Part shown: positions 1 to 9,369 of the stretch, piece after piece
How the letters are laid out: each line of letters opens with the position of its first letter
How positions within the stretch are numbered: position 1 is the first letter of the stretch
Source: Seohaeicola saemankumensis
Lineage (GTDB): Bacteria; Pseudomonadota; Alphaproteobacteria; Rhodobacterales; Rhodobacteraceae
DNA: 64,000 bases
Assembly: GCF_020171285.1 (NCBI RefSeq)
Contig: NZ_JAIUZI010000004.1
Location: 375,425-439,424 of the forward strand
Reading direction: 5' to 3'
Program-made: the position numbers and the translations under genes
The notes under the pieces: model-generated
Told to the model about the DNA's origin: nothing
What the model saw: the letters and a program-made list of their open reading frames with translations, nothing else
The model's database searches: none

Positions 1-25
1 CGACTGGAAAGAGGAGGACGGCCCG

Positions 26-2119
26 ATGACAGATGCAATCACCTATGAGCTGATGGGCGATATCGCCATTCTGGCGGCCAACAACCCGCCGGTGAACGCG
101 CTGGGCTATGACGTGCGGATCGGGCTGGTGCAGGGCATCGAACGCGCCGAACAGGACGGCGCCCGGGCGGTGCTGATCTATGGCGAGGGGGCGACGTTTT
201 TTGCCGGGGCCGACATCCGCGAATTCGGTCTGCCGCCGAAAGAGCCGTTCCTGCCCGATGTCTGCACCCGCATCGAATCTTCGCCGCTGATCGTGGTGTC
301 GGCACTGCATGGCACCGCTCTGGGTGGCGGGTTGGAGATTGCGCTGGGCTCGCATTACCGCATCGCGGTGCCATCGGCGCGGATGGGGCTGCCCGAGGTG
401 CTGATCGGGGTGATGCCCGGCGCCGGGGGCACCCAGCGGCTGCCGCGCCTGGTGGGCATCGACAAATCGCTGGATATCATCACCTCGGGCCGCCAGATCG
501 GCGCGGGTGAGGCGCTGGAGCTGGGTATCATCGACCGGGTTCAGGACGGCGCGCCGCGTGAGATCGGGTTGGCCTATGCGCGCGAGCTGCTGGACATGGG
601 CGCGCCGCGCCGGGCGATCAGCGAGATGCCGGCGCCGGCGCCGGTGGATTTCGACGCGCTTTATGATGCGACGCTGAAGAAATCGCGCGGCCAGCTGGCC
701 CCGGCGGTGGCGGTGCGCGGCGTGCAGGCCAGTGTCGAGCTGCCCTTTGCCGAGGGCATGAAGCGCGAACGCGAACTCTTCCGCGAGCTGATGGAGACCG
801 ACCAGCGGCAGGGCATGATCCACGCTTTCTTTGCCGAGCGGCAGGTCGGCAAGCTGCCCGAGCTGAAGGGCGTCGCGCCGCGCCCGCTGGCCGATATCGG
901 CGTCATCGGCGGCGGCACCATGGGGGCGGGCATCGCCACCTCGGCGCTGTTGTCGGGGCTGAATGTCACCATGCTGGAAATGTCGCCCGAGGCGGCCGAG
1001 GCCGCCAAGGGACGTATCGCAGGGAACCTCTCGGGCGCGCTGAAGCGTGGCAAGATTAGCCAGGCTAAATTCGACGATCTCACGGAAAAGGCGCTTAGCC
1101 TGACCACCTCTTACGATGACCTCTCGCAGGTCGATCTGGTGATCGAGGCGGTCTACGAGGACATGGAGGTCAAGAAAAAGGTCTTTACCCAGCTGGATGC
1201 CGTCTGCAAGCCGGGGGCGGTGCTGGCCTCGAACACCTCTTACCTGAACATCGACGAGATCGCGGCGATGACATCGCGGCCCGGCGACGTGATCGGGCTG
1301 CATTTCTTCTCCCCTGCCCATGTGATGAAGCTCTTGGAGATCGTGGTGGCCGACAAAACCGCGCCTGAGGTCACCGCCACCGGCTTTGCGCTGGGCAAGC
1401 GGATGGGCAAGGTCAGCGTGCGCGCCGGGGTCTGCGACGGCTTCATCGGCAACCGCATCCTGTCGATCTATCGCACCGCCGCCGACCACATGATCCTGGA
1501 TGGCGCGACGCCCTACCAGATCGACGCGGCGCTGGAAGAGTTCGGCTTTGCCATGGGGCCTTATGCGGTGGGTGATCTGGCGGGCCTTGATATCGGCTGG
1601 GCCGTGCGCAAGCGCAAACGCGCCGAGGGGCTGCCCGAGGGCGCGCGCGATTTCACCTATGCCGACAAGCTCTGTGAAGGCGGCAATTTCGGCCAGAAGA
1701 CCGGCAAGGGCTATTACGACTATGCCGCCGGCGCCCGCGCCCGGGTGCCCAACCCCGACGTGATCCCCTTTATCGAGGCCGACCGCGCCGCGCTGGGCAT
1801 CACCCCGCGCGATTTCACCAGCGATGAAATCGTGCGCCGCTACATGGCCTCTATGGTGAACGAGTCCGCCAAGGTGGTGGGCGAGGGCATCGCGCGGCGT
1901 CCGCTCGATGTCGATGTGACGCTGCTGTATGGCTATGGCTTTCCGCGTTATCGCGGCGGGCCGCTGAAATGGGCCGACATGGTTGGTCTGCCCGGGCTGC
2001 TGGCCGACATCCGCGAATGGGCGGAAACCGACCCCAATTTCTGGCAACCCGCGCCCCTTCTGGAACAACTCGTGGCCGAGGGCCGCACTTTCGACGATCT
2101 CAACAAGGAGTCTGCATGA
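26..2119 (+). CDS. Bifunctional enoyl-CoA hydratase / 3-hydroxyacyl-CoA dehydrogenase (FadB/FadJ/PimF-like)
   Basis: Catalyses two consecutive beta-oxidation steps: hydration of 2-enoyl-CoA and NAD-dependent oxidation of 3-hydroxyacyl-CoA. At 697 aa it has the usual FadJ-type length. The N-terminal crotonase domain (about 1-190) shows [10 protein letters not shown], the GGG oxyanion turn near 100, and the two glutamates expected of an active hydratase (near 104 and 124, [15 protein letters not shown]). The Rossmann motif [11 protein letters not shown] lies near 292 and the catalytic-His motif GLHFFSPAH near 426, followed by C-terminal dehydrogenase domains. A GGAGG ribosome site lies 8 nt before the ATG. 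It overlaps the thiolase gene by 4 nt (ATGA). First gene of a six-gene operon; the CoA ligase expected with such operons, if present, lies outside the window. Confidence 0.93.
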   Translation: MTDAITYELMGDIAILAANNPPVNALGYDVRIGLVQGIERAEQDGARAVLIYGEGATFFAGADIREFGLPPKEPFLPDVCTRIESSPLIVVSALHGTALGGGLEIALGSHYRIAVPSARMGLPEVLIGVMPGAGGTQRLPRLVGIDKSLDIITSGRQIGAGEALELGIIDRVQDGAPREIGLAYARELLDMGAPRRAISEMPAPAPVDFDALYDATLKKSRGQLAPAVAVRGVQASVELPFAEGMKRERELFRELMETDQRQGMIHAFFAERQVGKLPELKGVAPRPLADIGVIGGGTMGAGIATSALLSGLNVTMLEMSPEAAEAAKGRIAGNLSGALKRGKISQAKFDDLTEKALSLTTSYDDLSQVDLVIEAVYEDMEVKKKVFTQLDAVCKPGAVLASNTSYLNIDEIAAMTSRPGDVIGLHFFSPAHVMKLLEIVVADKTAPEVTATGFALGKRMGKVSVRAGVCDGFIGNRILSIYRTAADHMILDGATPYQIDAALEEFGFAMGPYAVGDLAGLDIGWAVRKRKRAEGLPEGARDFTYADKLCEGGNFGQKTGKGYYDYAAGARARVPNPDVIPFIEADRAALGITPRDFTSDEIVRRYMASMVNESAKVVGEGIARRPLDVDVTLLYGYGFPRYRGGPLKWADMVGLPGLLADIREWAETDPNFWQPAPLLEQLVAEGRTFDDLNKESA

Positions 2120-3294
2120 TGGCCCAGGCCGTAATCGTATCCACCGCCCGCACCGGGCTGGCAAAATCTTTCCGTGGCTCGTTCAACATGACCCACGGCG
2201 CCACCATGGGCGGCCATGTGGTCAAATCCGCCGTCGAACGCGCCGGTATCGACCCGGCCAGCATCGAGGATTGCGTGTTCGGCTGCGGCACGCCCGAAGG
2301 TGAAACCGGCGGCAACATCGCCCGCCAGATCGCCCTGCGCGCCGGGCTGCCGGTGACCGTCGCGGGTTATACCGTCAACCGCTTCTGTTCCTCGGGGCTG
2401 CAGTCGGTCGCCATCGCCGCCAACGCGATCACCACCGAGGGCGCCGGCCCGATGATCGCCGGCGGTATCGAAAGCATCTCGATGGTCCAGCCCAAGGCGC
2501 GCCGGGTGCAGGAGGACTGGCTGGTTGAACATAAACCCGCCGTCTACATGACGATGATCGAAACCGCCGACATCGTCGCCGAACGCTATGGCCTCAGCCG
2601 CGAATACCAGGACGAATACTCCCTGCGCAGCCAGCAAAAGATCGCCGCCGCGCAGCAGGCGGGCAAGTTTGCCGATGAGATTGTACCGATGGACACCGTC
2701 ATGGCGGTCAAGGACAAGGAAACCGGCGAGATCACCCAGAAAGCCGTCACCGTGGACCGCGACGAATGCAACCGCCCGACCACCACGATCGAAGGGCTGG
2801 CCGGGCTGGAACCGGTGCGCGGCGCGGGCAACTATGTCACCGCCGGCAACGCCTCGCAGCTGTCGGATGGCGCCGCCGCCGTGGTGCTGATGGACAGCAA
2901 GCAGGCCGAACAGCAGGGGCTGGAACCGCTGGGCGCGTTCAAGGGTTTTGCGGTGGCGGGCTGCGAACCCGACGAGATGGGCATCGGCCCGGTCTTTGCC
3001 GTGCCGCGCCTGTTGGAACGCCACGGGCTGACGGTGGATGACATCGACCTGTGGGAGCTGAACGAAGCCTTTGCCAGCCAGTGTCTCTACAGCCGCGACC
3101 GCCTTGGCATCGACCCCGAGAAATACAACGTCAACGGCGGCTCCATCGCAATTGGCCACCCGTTCGGCATGACCGGCACCCGCTGTGTCGGCCACCTGCT
3201 GCTCGAAGGCAAACGCCGGGGCGCGAAACTGGGCGTGGTGACCATGTGCGTCGGCGGCGGCATGGGCGCGGCGGGTCTTTTCGAGATCTACTGA
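2116..3294 (+). CDS. Acetyl-CoA C-acyltransferase (thiolase)
   Basis: Performs the thiolytic last step of beta-oxidation. The 392-aa protein has the full thiolase signature set: nucleophilic Cys91 in [33 protein letters not shown] with the active-site His, and the C-terminal acid/base Cys in [11 protein letters not shown]. The ATG at 2116 overlaps the upstream stop as ATGA; a second ATG follows directly at 2119, so the first residue is uncertain by one codon. An in-frame extension upstream lies inside the previous gene and is ignored. A trifunctional-type pair with the preceding FadB-like gene is expected. Confidence 0.94.
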   Translation: MMAQAVIVSTARTGLAKSFRGSFNMTHGATMGGHVVKSAVERAGIDPASIEDCVFGCGTPEGETGGNIARQIALRAGLPVTVAGYTVNRFCSSGLQSVAIAANAITTEGAGPMIAGGIESISMVQPKARRVQEDWLVEHKPAVYMTMIETADIVAERYGLSREYQDEYSLRSQQKIAAAQQAGKFADEIVPMDTVMAVKDKETGEITQKAVTVDRDECNRPTTTIEGLAGLEPVRGAGNYVTAGNASQLSDGAAAVVLMDSKQAEQQGLEPLGAFKGFAVAGCEPDEMGIGPVFAVPRLLERHGLTVDDIDLWELNEAFASQCLYSRDRLGIDPEKYNVNGGSIAIGHPFGMTGTRCVGHLLLEGKRRGAKLGVVTMCVGGGMGAAGLFEIY

Positions 3295-3306
3295 CACAAG
3301 AGCTTG

Positions 3307-3388
3307 TCCGGGGCGTCAGCCCCGGATCGCGCCCGACCCGCCCCCCAGGGCGGGCGCGATTGCGCCCCCCCTCCGGGCCGGGCGCGAT
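3307..3388. repeat. GC-rich palindromic intergenic element between thiolase and acyl-CoA dehydrogenase genes
   Basis: The 137-nt gap holds a perfect hairpin, TCCGGGGC (3307-3314) with GCCCCGGA (3319-3326) around a 4-nt loop. It is followed by ATCGCGCCCG (3326-3335) and two inverted copies, CGGGCGCGAT, at 3351-3360 and 3379-3388, so the first can pair with either of the other two. There is no T-tract, so it is not a classical terminator, and it sits inside an operon. It may be a dispersed intergenic repeat or a processing/attenuation element. Confidence 0.55.
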
Positions 3389-3431
3389 CCTCACCGCATC
3401 GGGGCGCATACGCCGTTTAGGGAGAACAGAC

Positions 3432-4622
3432 ATGGACCTGAGCTACACCCCAGAAGAAGAAGCCTTTCGCGAGGAAGTGCGCGGTTTTCTGGCCGAAAAC
3501 CTGCCCAAGGAAATCTCGGACGCCATCAAATACGGCACCGGGCTGGGCAAGGACGGTTACCTGCGCTGGCAGGCGATCCTGAACGAAAAGGGCTGGCTGG
3601 CGCCGAACTGGCCCGCCGAATACGGCGGCGCCGAATGGAACGCGGTGCAAAAGCACATCTATGAAGAAGAGGCCGCCGCCGCCCACGCCCCACGCACCGT
3701 TGCCTTTGGCCTGGCGATGCTGGGTCCGGTGCTGATGCAATTCGGCAGCCAGGCGCAGAAGGATTATTACCTGCCGCGCATCCTGTCGGGCGAGGACTGG
3801 TGGTGCCAGGGCTATTCCGAACCCGGCGCCGGGTCCGACCTTGCGTCGCTAAAAACCCGCGCCGTGCGCGACGGCGACCATTACGTGGTCAACGGCCAGA
3901 AAACCTGGACCACCCTGGGCCAGCACGCCAACAAGATATTCTGCCTCGTACGAACCGACCCGGATGTGAAACAGCAGGAAGGCATTTCCTTCCTGCTGAT
4001 CGACATGGACACGCCCGGCATCGAAGTGCGGCCGATCATCCTGCTCGATGGCACACCGGAAGTGAACGAGGTCTTTTTCGACAACGTCCGCGTGCCGGTG
4101 GAAAACCTCGTGGGCGAGGAAAACAAGGGCTGGACCTATGCCAAGTACCTGCTGACCCACGAACGCACCAATATCGCCGGCGTGGGCTACAGCCGTGCCG
4201 GGCTGGAATCGCTCAAACGCATCGCCCGCATCGAACAGTCAGGCGGCCGCCCGCTGATCGAAAACCCGCATTTCGCGGCGCGTCTGGCCAAGGTCGAGAT
4301 TGACCTGATGGCGATGGCCACCACAAACCTGCGCATCATCTCGCGCGCCGCTGCCGGTCAGGCGCCGGGCGTCGAAAGCTCGATGCTCAAGGTCAAGGGC
4401 ACCATCATCCGGCAGGAGATCAACGATCTGACCCGCCGCGCCGTGGGTCCCTATGCCATGCCCTTCGCCTCCGAGGCGGTGGCCGGCGACAACGACCCCA
4501 TCGGCCCCGACTATGCCGGGCCGGTGACCTCGCAGTATTTCAACAACCGCAAACTGTCGATCTTTGGCGGATCGAACGAGATCCAGCGCGGGATCATCTC
4601 CAAGGTCAAGATGGGGGGCTGA
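3432..4622 (+). CDS. Acyl-CoA dehydrogenase, PimC-like (large subunit type)
   Basis: FAD-dependent alpha,beta-dehydrogenation of an acyl-CoA. The 396-aa protein begins MDLSYTPEEE with a GGAG-like site upstream; the longer in-frame extension back to 3051 overlaps the thiolase and is rejected. Motifs: GYSEPGAGSDLAS (near 127-139), NGQKTWTT and C-terminal FGGSNEIQRG. The position that carries the catalytic Glu in medium-chain enzymes (YEG motif) is Gly here. A helix-G glutamate, Glu244 in THERTNIAG, is the likely base, as in isovaleryl and long-chain enzymes. It lies 3 nt before a second, more divergent dehydrogenase, an arrangement seen in two-subunit enzymes such as PimC/PimD and steroid side-chain dehydrogenases. 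Confidence 0.9.
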   Translation: MDLSYTPEEEAFREEVRGFLAENLPKEISDAIKYGTGLGKDGYLRWQAILNEKGWLAPNWPAEYGGAEWNAVQKHIYEEEAAAAHAPRTVAFGLAMLGPVLMQFGSQAQKDYYLPRILSGEDWWCQGYSEPGAGSDLASLKTRAVRDGDHYVVNGQKTWTTLGQHANKIFCLVRTDPDVKQQEGISFLLIDMDTPGIEVRPIILLDGTPEVNEVFFDNVRVPVENLVGEENKGWTYAKYLLTHERTNIAGVGYSRAGLESLKRIARIEQSGGRPLIENPHFAARLAKVEIDLMAMATTNLRIISRAAAGQAPGVESSMLKVKGTIIRQEINDLTRRAVGPYAMPFASEAVAGDNDPIGPDYAGPVTSQYFNNRKLSIFGGSNEIQRGIISKVKMGG

Positions 4623-4625
4623 GAC

Positions 4626-5792
4626 ATGAATTTTGAACTGACCGAAGAACGGCAGATGCTGCAGGACACCCTGCGCCGTTACCTGAGCGACCGCTACACC
4701 ACCGCAACGCGCAACGCGATCATCGACAGCGACACGGGGATGAGCGACGAGATCTGGACCGAGCTGGCCGAACTGGGCGTCATCGGCGCGCTCTTCACCG
4801 AGGAGCAGGGCGGCTTTGGCGGCGCCGGTTTCGACATCACCACCGTGTTCGAGGAGCTGGGCCGCGCCGGCGTGGTCGAACCGTTCCTGGATACGGCAAT
4901 TTTGGGTGGCGGATTGATCGCGGCGCTGGGTGATGACACGCAAAAGCAGCTGCTCGACGAGGTGATCGCCGGCGGCGCCCATCTGGCGCTGGCCCATGGC
5001 GAACCGACCAGCCGTTATGACCTCAGCCGGGTCGAAACCACCGTTGTACAAAATGGCACAACCGGGGGTGGGGCGGATGTACAAAACGGTGAAAACATCG
5101 TCCTGAACGGCCGCAAGGCGGTTGTTGTCAATGCCGAGGCCGCCGGTCACCTGATCGTCTCCGCCCGCGAAAGCGGCGCGGCGGATGACCCCGCCGGCAT
5201 CTCGCTGTTCCTGGTGCCTGCCGGCACGCCGGGCCTGTCCCTGCGCGGCTACCCGCTGTTCTCGGGCGGGCGCGCGGCCGAGGTCACGCTGGACAATGTC
5301 ACCCTGCCCGCGAGCGCCCGCCTGGGCCTTGCAAACAAGGGGTTTGCGGCGCTTGCGGACGTGGTGGCCCGCGCCGATGTGGCGCTGGTGGCCGAGGTCA
5401 TGGGCGCGATGGAAACCGCCACCGAACTGACCCGCGACTACCTGATGACGCGCAAGCAGTTCGGCCGCCCGATCGGCACCTTCCAGGCGCTGGCGCATCG
5501 CTATTCCGACCTGCTGATCGAGCTGGAACAGGCCAGATCAGCCGTGATCAACGCCGCTGGCCACCTTGATAAACCAAGTGAAATCAGGGATTTGCAGGTT
5601 TCCGCTGCGCGCAACCTGATCGGCCGCGTCGGGCGTCACGTGGCCGAGGAAACCATCCAGATGCACGGCGGTATCGCGATGACCCAGGAATACGAACTGG
5701 CGCATATTGCCAAGCGGATCACCCTGGCCGATCATCGGTTCGGAGATACCGATTATCATTTGGAGCGTTTCATTGACCTCAGTGCCGCCTGA
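4626..5792 (+). CDS. Acyl-CoA dehydrogenase, PimD-like (small subunit type)
   Basis: The 388-aa protein has the acyl-CoA dehydrogenase fold. FAD-contact motifs are visible in the C-terminal half (TRKQFGRPIGTFQALAHR and the HGGIAMTQEY region), but the middle domain is divergent, with an insertion-like stretch around residues 140-160. It follows the previous dehydrogenase by 3 nt, suggesting a heteromeric enzyme in which one partner supplies the base and the other part of the FAD site. Known pim operons carry the same large/small pair; the substrate (dicarboxylyl-CoA or other) cannot be read from the sequence. Its stop overlaps the start of the thioesterase gene. Confidence 0.88.
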   Translation: MNFELTEERQMLQDTLRRYLSDRYTTATRNAIIDSDTGMSDEIWTELAELGVIGALFTEEQGGFGGAGFDITTVFEELGRAGVVEPFLDTAILGGGLIAALGDDTQKQLLDEVIAGGAHLALAHGEPTSRYDLSRVETTVVQNGTTGGGADVQNGENIVLNGRKAVVVNAEAAGHLIVSARESGAADDPAGISLFLVPAGTPGLSLRGYPLFSGGRAAEVTLDNVTLPASARLGLANKGFAALADVVARADVALVAEVMGAMETATELTRDYLMTRKQFGRPIGTFQALAHRYSDLLIELEQARSAVINAAGHLDKPSEIRDLQVSAARNLIGRVGRHVAEETIQMHGGIAMTQEYELAHIAKRITLADHRFGDTDYHLERFIDLSAA

Positions 5793-6207
5793 GATTGCCA
5801 CCCCCAACGACATCCCCGGCGCCCGTGCGCTGGTCGGTTATCGGATCCGCCCCGGCGGGCCCGATGAACCGGCCGAGGTTTACCTGGATGTGACCGATAA
5901 ACATTCGAACCGTAACGGTTTTTTGCACGGCGGCATCATCGCCATGTTGCTGGATGCCTCCTGCGGGTTTGCCGCCTCGAAGCACCTTGGCGGCGGCGAA
6001 CCGCTGACGCCGCTGGTGACGCTGACGCTGAACACCAGCTTTGTGTCCGGTGCCAAAATCGGCGATCGCGTCACCGCATATGGTGTCATCACCGGCGGCG
6101 GCCGCAAGATCGCCTATGCCAGCGCCGAATTGCGCGACAGTTCCGGTCAGGTCATCGCCACCGCACAGGGCGCCTTTCGCGCCATCAAACAGGAGCCCCG
6201 CACATGA
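5773..6207 (+). CDS. PaaI-family hotdog thioesterase
   Basis: Probable acyl-CoA thioesterase of the PaaI/4HBT hotdog family, about 144 aa. The motif NGFLHGGIIAMLLDASCGFAA fits the hotdog helix with its HGG turn, and NTSFVSGAKIGDRVTAYG follows. No ATG lies near the start. TTG at 5773 has GGAG 7 nt upstream and overlaps the dehydrogenase stop; GTG at 5782 is the alternative. It probably rescues CoA from dead-end or non-metabolisable intermediates of the operon. It ends with an ATGA overlap onto the next gene. Confidence 0.85.
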   Translation: MTSVPPEIATPNDIPGARALVGYRIRPGGPDEPAEVYLDVTDKHSNRNGFLHGGIIAMLLDASCGFAASKHLGGGEPLTPLVTLTLNTSFVSGAKIGDRVTAYGVITGGGRKIAYASAELRDSSGQVIATAQGAFRAIKQEPRT

Positions 6208-6986
6208 CCCTTGCCCGTGTGGACGATCTTGGCGACCGGTTGGTCGTCGTCAACATGAACACAACCCGGCGCGGCGCGCTGTCGCCGGACCTTTACAACG
6301 CCATCCTTGAGGCCACGGCCAAGGCCGCCGACCCGCGGATCCGCGCGGTGATCCTGACCGCCGAGGGGGGCTATTTCTGCGCCGGCGGCAACCTCAACAC
6401 GCTGATAAAACGGCAGAAAATGGCGCTGGAGGAACGCCGCGGGATGATCGAGCACCTGCATGACGTGGTCCGCGCCATCGGCGCCTGCCCGGTGCCGGTG
6501 ATCGCCGCCGTCGAAGGCGGCGCGGCAGGCGCGGGCCTGTCCATCGCGCTGGCCTGCGACCTGATCGTGGCGGCCGAGGGCGCCCAGTTCATCGCCGCCT
6601 ACGTCAAGGCCGGGCTGGTGCCCGACGGCGGGCTGACCGCCCATATGGCGCGCATCCTGCCACGGCCGCTGGCGATGGAAATGTGCCTGCTGGCCCGCCC
6701 GGTCACGGCGGAAAAAATGGAGGCGCTGGGGGCAGTTAACCTGGTGGTGCCAGCCGGAGAGGTGGACGCGGCGGTATCCAATATGGCCGACACCCTGGCG
6801 CGCGGCCCGCGCCAGGCGCAGGGCGAGATCCGGTCCATGGTGCGCGCCGCCTACGACAGTTCCGAGGCGGAGCAGCTGGATACTGAAGGGGATGCCATGG
6901 CGCGCGCCACCGGCGGCGCCGAGGCGGCAGAGGGCATCAACGCCTTTCTGGAGAAACGCAAACCGGATTTCACGTCGCTGGCGTGA
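6204..6986 (+). CDS. Enoyl-CoA hydratase/isomerase family protein
   Basis: The 260-aa crotonase-fold protein has GGYFCAGGNLNTL as the first oxyanion-hole segment and AAVEGGAAGAGLSIALACD as the second. At the usual catalytic-Glu positions the sequence reads AYVKAGLVPDGGLTAHMAR, so one or both canonical hydratase acids are not obvious. The protein may therefore be an isomerase or another crotonase reaction rather than a simple hydratase. Last gene of the beta-oxidation operon, joined to the thioesterase by a 4-nt overlap. It converges on rpe, with paired palindromes between the two stops. Confidence 0.87.
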   Translation: MTLARVDDLGDRLVVVNMNTTRRGALSPDLYNAILEATAKAADPRIRAVILTAEGGYFCAGGNLNTLIKRQKMALEERRGMIEHLHDVVRAIGACPVPVIAAVEGGAAGAGLSIALACDLIVAAEGAQFIAAYVKAGLVPDGGLTAHMARILPRPLAMEMCLLARPVTAEKMEALGAVNLVVPAGEVDAAVSNMADTLARGPRQAQGEIRSMVRAAYDSSEAEQLDTEGDAMARATGGAEAAEGINAFLEKRKPDFTSLA

Positions 6987-6991
6987 CGCGA

Positions 6992-7038
6992 CAAGAATTT
7001 TTCGAAAATTCTTGCCAAAATTCTTTCGAAGAATTTTG
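6992..7038. repeat. Paired palindrome element (two 23-nt hairpins, 1 nt apart)
   Basis: Two perfect hairpins lie back to back: CAAGAATTTT/AAAATTCTTG with loop TCG (6992-7014), then CAAAATTCTT/AAGAATTTTG with loop TCG (7016-7038). Each has 10-bp arms and a 3-nt loop. They fill the gap between two convergent genes, so they could act as a bidirectional terminator. The same geometry recurs at 47919-47965, and a related pair occurs at 19627-19670. Confidence 0.75.
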
Positions 7039-7042
7039 CCGC

Positions 7043-7735
7043 CTAGGCGTAGACGCCTTCGGCGGCGGCGCGGATGGCGCGGATGTTGTCGCCGTAGGGG
7101 GCTGGATTCGTGACAGAACCGCCCTTGAACACGGCGGAACCCGCGACCAGCACGTCGGCGCCGGCATCGGCCACCAGCGGAGCGGTGGTCGGATCGACGC
7201 CGCCGTCGATCTCGATATGGATCGGGCGGTTGCCGATCATCCGGCGCAGCTGTTTGACTTTCTCGACCTGGCTGCGGATGAATTTCTGACCTCCGAAGCC
7301 GGGGTTTACGGCCATCACGCAGATCAGGTCGACCATGTCGAGCAGGTACTCCACCTCGCCGGCCGGGGTGCCCGGGTTCAGCGCGAGCCCGGCCTTTGCC
7401 CCCGCATCCCGGATCGCCTGCAACGTGCGGTGGGTGTGGGCTCCGGCCTCGACATGGGCAGTGATCACGTCGGCGCCGGCCTTGGCAAACGCCTCGATAT
7501 AGGGGTCGACGGGCGCGATCATCAGGTGCACGTCCATCACGCCCTTGATATGCGGACGGATCGCTGCGCAGGTCGAGGGGCCAAAGGTGATGTTGGGTAC
7601 GAAGTGACCGTCCATGACATCGACATGAACCCAGTCCGCGCCCTGCGCTTCGATCGCTTCGCATTCGGCGCCGAAATTGGCGAAATCGGCGGAGAGGATG
7701 GAGGGGGCGATCTTGATTTTGCGGTCAAAGGACAT
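7043..7735 (-). CDS. rpe: Ribulose-phosphate 3-epimerase (housekeeping copy)
   Basis: Interconverts ribulose 5-phosphate and xylulose 5-phosphate in the pentose phosphate pathway. The 230-aa TIM-barrel protein has the family signatures [47 protein letters not shown] and the phosphate-binding [12 protein letters not shown] and [11 protein letters not shown] very similar second copy (cbbE) lies in the cbb operon at 47198-47896. This copy stands alone, transcribed away from the SDR/yceI genes, and is probably the constitutive enzyme. Confidence 0.96.
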   Translation of the reverse strand: MSFDRKIKIAPSILSADFANFGAECEAIEAQGADWVHVDVMDGHFVPNITFGPSTCAAIRPHIKGVMDVHLMIAPVDPYIEAFAKAGADVITAHVEAGAHTHRTLQAIRDAGAKAGLALNPGTPAGEVEYLLDMVDLICVMAVNPGFGGQKFIRSQVEKVKQLRRMIGNRPIHIEIDGGVDPTTAPLVADAGADVLVAGSAVFKGGSVTNPAPYGDNIRAIRAAAEGVYA

Positions 7736-7939
7736 CGGCAGGCACCTTGGTTCAGCTGAGTGTGCTCTGCATATAAGCGCGGCGGGGCAAAAGGTGTAGG
7801 TGGAATCCGATAATTGGCGGTGAGGTGACGGCGGGTTTCGGGACGCGCTTCAGCGTGGGACCAAGGGGGCGATACAGGTGTTTTGGTGCCTGTGAAGCGA
7901 GCCGGACGTCCGCAGGTGCGGTCCGCCCGGCCGTGGCCT

Positions 7940-8710
7940 CTATGTCGCGGGAAGCCCGGCCAGCGCCCGGCCCTCGTCGGTTTTCAGCGAGAAGTCGGTG
8001 CCCAGAAATGCGTTGCCCCCGGGTCCGCAGAGAAAGCCGATCGCCTGCGCCACCCATTCCGGGGGGATATGCACCGAGGGGTCCAGCTGGCTGACCGGGT
8101 TGATGCCGGAGGCGCGAATCGCCTCTTGCATGTCGGTGGCGACGGTGCCCGGGCTGAGGCCGATCACCCGGATGCCGGCCGCCCGCGTTTCGCGGTCGGC
8201 GCAGCGGGTCAGCGACAGAACCGCGGCCTTGGTGCTGCAATAGTGGCTCCAGCCTTCGAGCGCGCTGGTCGCAGCGCCGGAACTGATGTTGATGACGGTG
8301 CCACTGCCCTGTTCCAGCATGACCGGCAGCGTGGCGCGCAACCCGTGGTAGGTGCCCTTGTAGTTGACGTCGGCCACCTGGCCCCATGCGGCGGGGTCGC
8401 TGTCGGCAATCCGCGCGATCGGGTCGATCAGCCCGGCGTTGTTGATCAGGATGTCGAGGCTGCCGAAATGTTCCACGGTTCGGGAAACGGCAGCCGCGAC
8501 GGCGTCATAATCAGAGACATCGCAGGGCAGGGCAATGGCCTGCCCGCCATTGGCGGTGATCTGTTCGGCCAACGCCTGGATGGGATCGGCGCTGCGGGCG
8601 GCAAGGGCGACTTTTGCGCCGTGACCTGCGAGATACCGGGCGGTTGCCGCGCCGATGCCGCGGCTGGCCCCGGTGACGAAGGCGGTTTTACCGTGCAGTG
8701 CGAGGGTCAT
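7940..8710 (-). CDS. Short-chain dehydrogenase/reductase (SDR)
   Basis: Classical SDR of 256 aa, presumably NAD(P)-dependent; the substrate is unknown. The Rossmann motif is TGASRGIGAATARYLAGHG near the N-terminus, followed by NNAG (INNAGLIDPIA), catalytic Ser in NISSGAA, and Y-x3-K in HYCSTKAAVLSLTR. The ATG at 8710 (MTLALHGKTAFVTGAS) overlaps the yceI stop as ATGA, and is preferred to a longer in-frame form. Co-transcribed with yceI and divergent from a LysR regulator, which probably controls both. Confidence 0.92.
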   Translation of the reverse strand: MTLALHGKTAFVTGASRGIGAATARYLAGHGAKVALAARSADPIQALAEQITANGGQAIALPCDVSDYDAVAAAVSRTVEHFGSLDILINNAGLIDPIARIADSDPAAWGQVADVNYKGTYHGLRATLPVMLEQGSGTVINISSGAATSALEGWSHYCSTKAAVLSLTRCADRETRAAGIRVIGLSPGTVATDMQEAIRASGINPVSQLDPSVHIPPEWVAQAIGFLCGPGGNAFLGTDFSLKTDEGRALAGLPAT

Positions 8711-9369
8711 TCGTTGGGCCCCTTGAAACCCGCAACGCGGCCCCAGTGGCAGGGCACGTTGGTCTCGGGTGCCTCGGCGCACTGTACGAGGTCGAAGTGG
8801 ATGTCCAGATCGATGCTCAACCCGGTGGGCGACCCGAGGAAGGCAATGAAATCCATGCCGTGATCCAGCCGCAGCACTTCGCCGGACACCTCGAAGCCGA
8901 CGGCGCGCAATTCGTCGTAGTTCGGCAGGAAGGCGGGGAAGGTCCGGTCGCGGACCATCTCGAAATCCAGCTCCAGCGGAGCGGTGACGCCGAGCATGGT
9001 CAGATCGCCGTGCAGCTTGCCCGTGGTCGGGGTCAGCATTTCGACCTGGGTGCTGGCAAAGGTGATCCGGGGGAAGGCGTCGGCGTTCAGATAGTCGGGG
9101 TTGCGCAGGTGGTTGTCGCGGCCGATGTGATTGCTGTCGACCGACCGGGCGTCGACGCTAAAGGTGATTTGCGAGTTTTCGGGCATCTCCTCGTCGATCA
9201 GGAAGGTGCCGTCGAAGCTGCGGAACTGGCCGACGGTGCGGGACAGGCCCATGTGGTCGATCTCCCAGCCGAGGTAGGCATGGCCGAGGTCGAGCGTCCA
9301 TTCCTGCGGGGCGGCGGCGGCGGTGTGGGCGGCTGAGGCCAGCAAAAGGGCGGCGAGTGTCGTTTTCAT
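8707..9369 (-). CDS. YceI family periplasmic protein
   Basis: Secreted lipocalin-like protein of 220 aa; the family binds isoprenoid-type lipids in a beta-barrel. A signal peptide is clear at the N-terminus (MKTTLAALLLASAAHTAAAA, cleavage about residue 20-21). Family landmarks include HAYLGWEIDHMGLSR near 30-45, GTFLIDEE and the DYLNADAFPRITFAST segment. The ATG at 9369 has GGAG-type sequence upstream; a longer in-frame extension lacks a signal-peptide start. First gene of a two-gene operon with the SDR. The role of the pair is unknown; redox or lipid-quinone stress is a guess only. Confidence 0.9.
   Translation of the reverse strand: MKTTLAALLLASAAHTAAAAPQEWTLDLGHAYLGWEIDHMGLSRTVGQFRSFDGTFLIDEEMPENSQITFSVDARSVDSNHIGRDNHLRNPDYLNADAFPRITFASTQVEMLTPTTGKLHGDLTMLGVTAPLELDFEMVRDRTFPAFLPNYDELRAVGFEVSGEVLRLDHGMDFIAFLGSPTGLSIDLDIHFDLVQCAEAPETNVPCHWGRVAGFKGPNE

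Noticed and set aside
1948..3297. 449-codon minus-strand frame opposite the thiolase
   Set aside because: It mirrors the thiolase gene and has low-complexity His/Gly/Ala content.
3051..3431. N-terminal extension of the first acyl-CoA dehydrogenase
   Set aside because: It lies in the thiolase gene and the intergenic hairpins; the family start MDLSYTPEEE begins at 3432.
6992..7038. Insertion sequence remnant at the paired palindromes
   Set aside because: No transposase fragment, target-site duplication or terminal-repeat arrangement is visible at any of the three sites.
6147..7664. 505-codon minus-strand frame spanning rpe and the enoyl-CoA hydratase
   Set aside because: It runs through two real genes in the wrong frame, and the palindrome region lies in its middle.
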